From Rhodocyclus gracilis (GTDB taxonomy: Bacteria; Pseudomonadota; Gammaproteobacteria; Burkholderiales; Rhodocyclaceae), in assembly GCF_009617575.1 (NCBI RefSeq), contig NZ_WIXJ01000002.1:248001-312000 (forward strand): a DNA stretch of 64,000 nucleotides. Direction: 5' to 3'. Position numbers and translations under genes: made by a program. The notes beneath the pieces are model-generated. The model did not search any database, had not been told where the DNA came from, and saw only the letters and a list, made by a program, of their open reading frames with translations. Positions within the stretch are counted from its first letter, which is position 1. Every line of letters begins with the position of its first letter. This document shows, in pieces, positions 63,132 to 64,000 of this stretch.

Positions 63132-64000
63132 GGTGTCGCCCATTCCAGAATCTCGTCCGCCGGCAGTGGCCGGCCAAAGTAGTAACCCTGCATGTCCTCG
63201 CATCCCAGATCGGCCAGCCGCCGCGCCTGCTCTTCGCTTTCGACGCCTTCGGCGATCAGGTGCAAACCAAAGCCCTCGGCAATACCGACAATGGCGTGAA
63301 TGATCGACGCGGCGCCCTGATCCCGCCCCAGATCGCGAACGAAAGACTGGTCGATCTTGATGCTGCTCACCGGAAAGCGGCGCAGGTAATTGAGCGACGA
63401 ATAGCGCATGCCGAAATCGTCGATGGCAACGCGCACGCCGTGCTGGCGAAGCTGCCGCACGGTGGCGATGACGTCCTCGGCATCGTCGAGCAGCAGGCTT
63501 TCGGTGATTTCGATCTCCAGACGGTCGCAGCCAATCCCGTGCCGGGCCGGCGCGGCGACGACGCGTTCGAGCAGATCCTTGCGCTCGAAATCGCGGGCCG
63601 ACAAATTCAGCGCCAGCCGCAAGTGCCGATGCCCGTCGGCGTGCCAGAGGGCCAGTTGCCGGCAGCCTTCCTGCAAAACCCAGTCGCTGATCCTGCAGAT
63701 CAGCCCGGTCTCTTCGGCCAAGGCGATGAAGCCGCCCGGCGCGAGCAGGCCCAGCCTCGGGTGCAGCCAGCGCAGCAAGGCCTCCATACCGATCATCTGG
63801 CCGCTGCGCTGGCTGAATTGCGGCTGGTAATGCAGTACGAACTCCCGCCGCTCAATGGCCAGCTGCAAGTCGTTCTCGAGGCTTAAGCGTTCGCGCCGCG
63901 CCTCGCTCATGTGCGGCGAGTAGAAGCCGAAGCTGTTCTTGCCGGCGTTTTTCACCTGATACATCGCCAGATCGGCGTGCGCGATCAAGGCCTCGACAGT
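63128..64000 (-). CDS. GGDEF-EAL protein (C-terminal part)
   Basis: The gene runs off the window end; 290 residues are visible. The first 25 ([20 protein letters not shown]) are the end of a GGDEF domain. A full EAL domain follows, with the EAL motif in [11 protein letters not shown]. Conserved catalytic residues are in [43 protein letters not shown] and [11 protein letters not shown]. All usual phosphodiesterase residues appear present, so it is probably an active c-di-GMP phosphodiesterase. The GGDEF activity cannot be judged. It overlaps galU by 4 bp. Confidence 0.92.
   Translation of the reverse strand, partial: TVEALIAHADLAMYQVKNAGKNSFGFYSPHMSEARRERLSLENDLQLAIERREFVLHYQPQFSQRSGQMIGMEALLRWLHPRLGLLAPGGFIALAEETGLICRISDWVLQEGCRQLALWHADGHRHLRLALNLSARDFERKDLLERVVAAPARHGIGCDRLEIEITESLLLDDAEDVIATVRQLRQHGVRVAIDDFGMRYSSLNYLRRFPVSSIKIDQSFVRDLGRDQGAASIIHAIVGIAEGFGLHLIAEGVESEEQARRLADLGCEDMQGYYFGRPLPADEILEWATP

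Overview
The window is about 64 kb of GC-rich, densely coded DNA with no rRNA, tRNA, CRISPR array or insertion sequence that I can recognise. Six proteins end in a PEP-CTERM sorting tail. There is an exosortase of the XrtB type, an EpsA-type LuxR regulator and a colinear epsD-A-E-F-G-xrtB-epsI block. Together these point to a betaproteobacterium (Rhodocyclales, Burkholderiales or Nitrosomonadales), probably a matrix- or floc-forming environmental organism. This assignment rests on gene content, not on a marker gene.

Layout. (1) 1-603: the end of an ankyrin-repeat gene. (2) 860-24137, all + strand: a PEP-CTERM protein, a secreted phosphate-binding-like protein, a two-partner secretion (TPS) pair (TpsB transporter and a 4251-residue TpsA exoprotein), a DUF2341/LamG-ExbB fusion, two ExbD proteins, a TonB-like protein, a porin, a coiled-coil periplasmic protein and a CAAX-protease-related membrane protein. 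This looks like an energised surface-protein or uptake system with no characterised counterpart known to me, and is the best candidate for something undescribed. (3) 24157-28180, - strand: a small secreted protein, a PEP-CTERM protein in operon with a large alkaline phosphatase, and a small secreted protein. (4) 28344-30132, - strand: a VanZ-like protein and the sugar-phosphate transferase that starts polysaccharide assembly. (5) 30355-35717, + strand: a LapG/LapD pair (protease and c-di-GMP receptor), then a Tat-exported phosphoesterase with a PEP-CTERM protein. (6) 36171-60646, + strand: the exopolysaccharide and exosortase cluster. It holds EpsD, EpsA, an FxDxF PEP-CTERM protein, EpsE, EpsF, EpsG, exosortase B, EpsI, GDP-fucose synthesis, a methyltransferase, a polymerase/ligase, a GH39-like hydrolase, a flippase, glycosyltransferases, a Gmm Nudix hydrolase, a phytase-like PEP-CTERM protein, ManC and GalE. 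(7) 60675-64000, - strand: a PEP-CTERM protein with a pseudopilin-like protein, a PilZ protein, GalU and a GGDEF-EAL protein cut by the window end.

How the parts fit together. GalU, GalE, ManC, Gmd and Fcl supply UDP-glucose, UDP-galactose, GDP-mannose and GDP-fucose. The WcaJ-type enzyme primes the lipid carrier, the glycosyltransferases extend the unit, Wzx flips it, the polymerase joins units, and EpsE/F/G control chain length and export. XrtB and EpsI would sort the six PEP-CTERM proteins into this envelope or matrix. Cyclic-di-GMP is a recurring theme: LapD, a PilZ protein, a GGDEF-EAL enzyme and, from its motif pattern, the N-terminal MshEN-like domain of EpsG. Phosphate capture is a second theme: a PstS-like protein, an alkaline phosphatase, a phytase-like PEP-CTERM protein and a Tat phosphoesterase. 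A shared 11-bp motif, GGACTACGCCC, lies in three intergenic regions before eps or PEP-CTERM genes and is a candidate operator.
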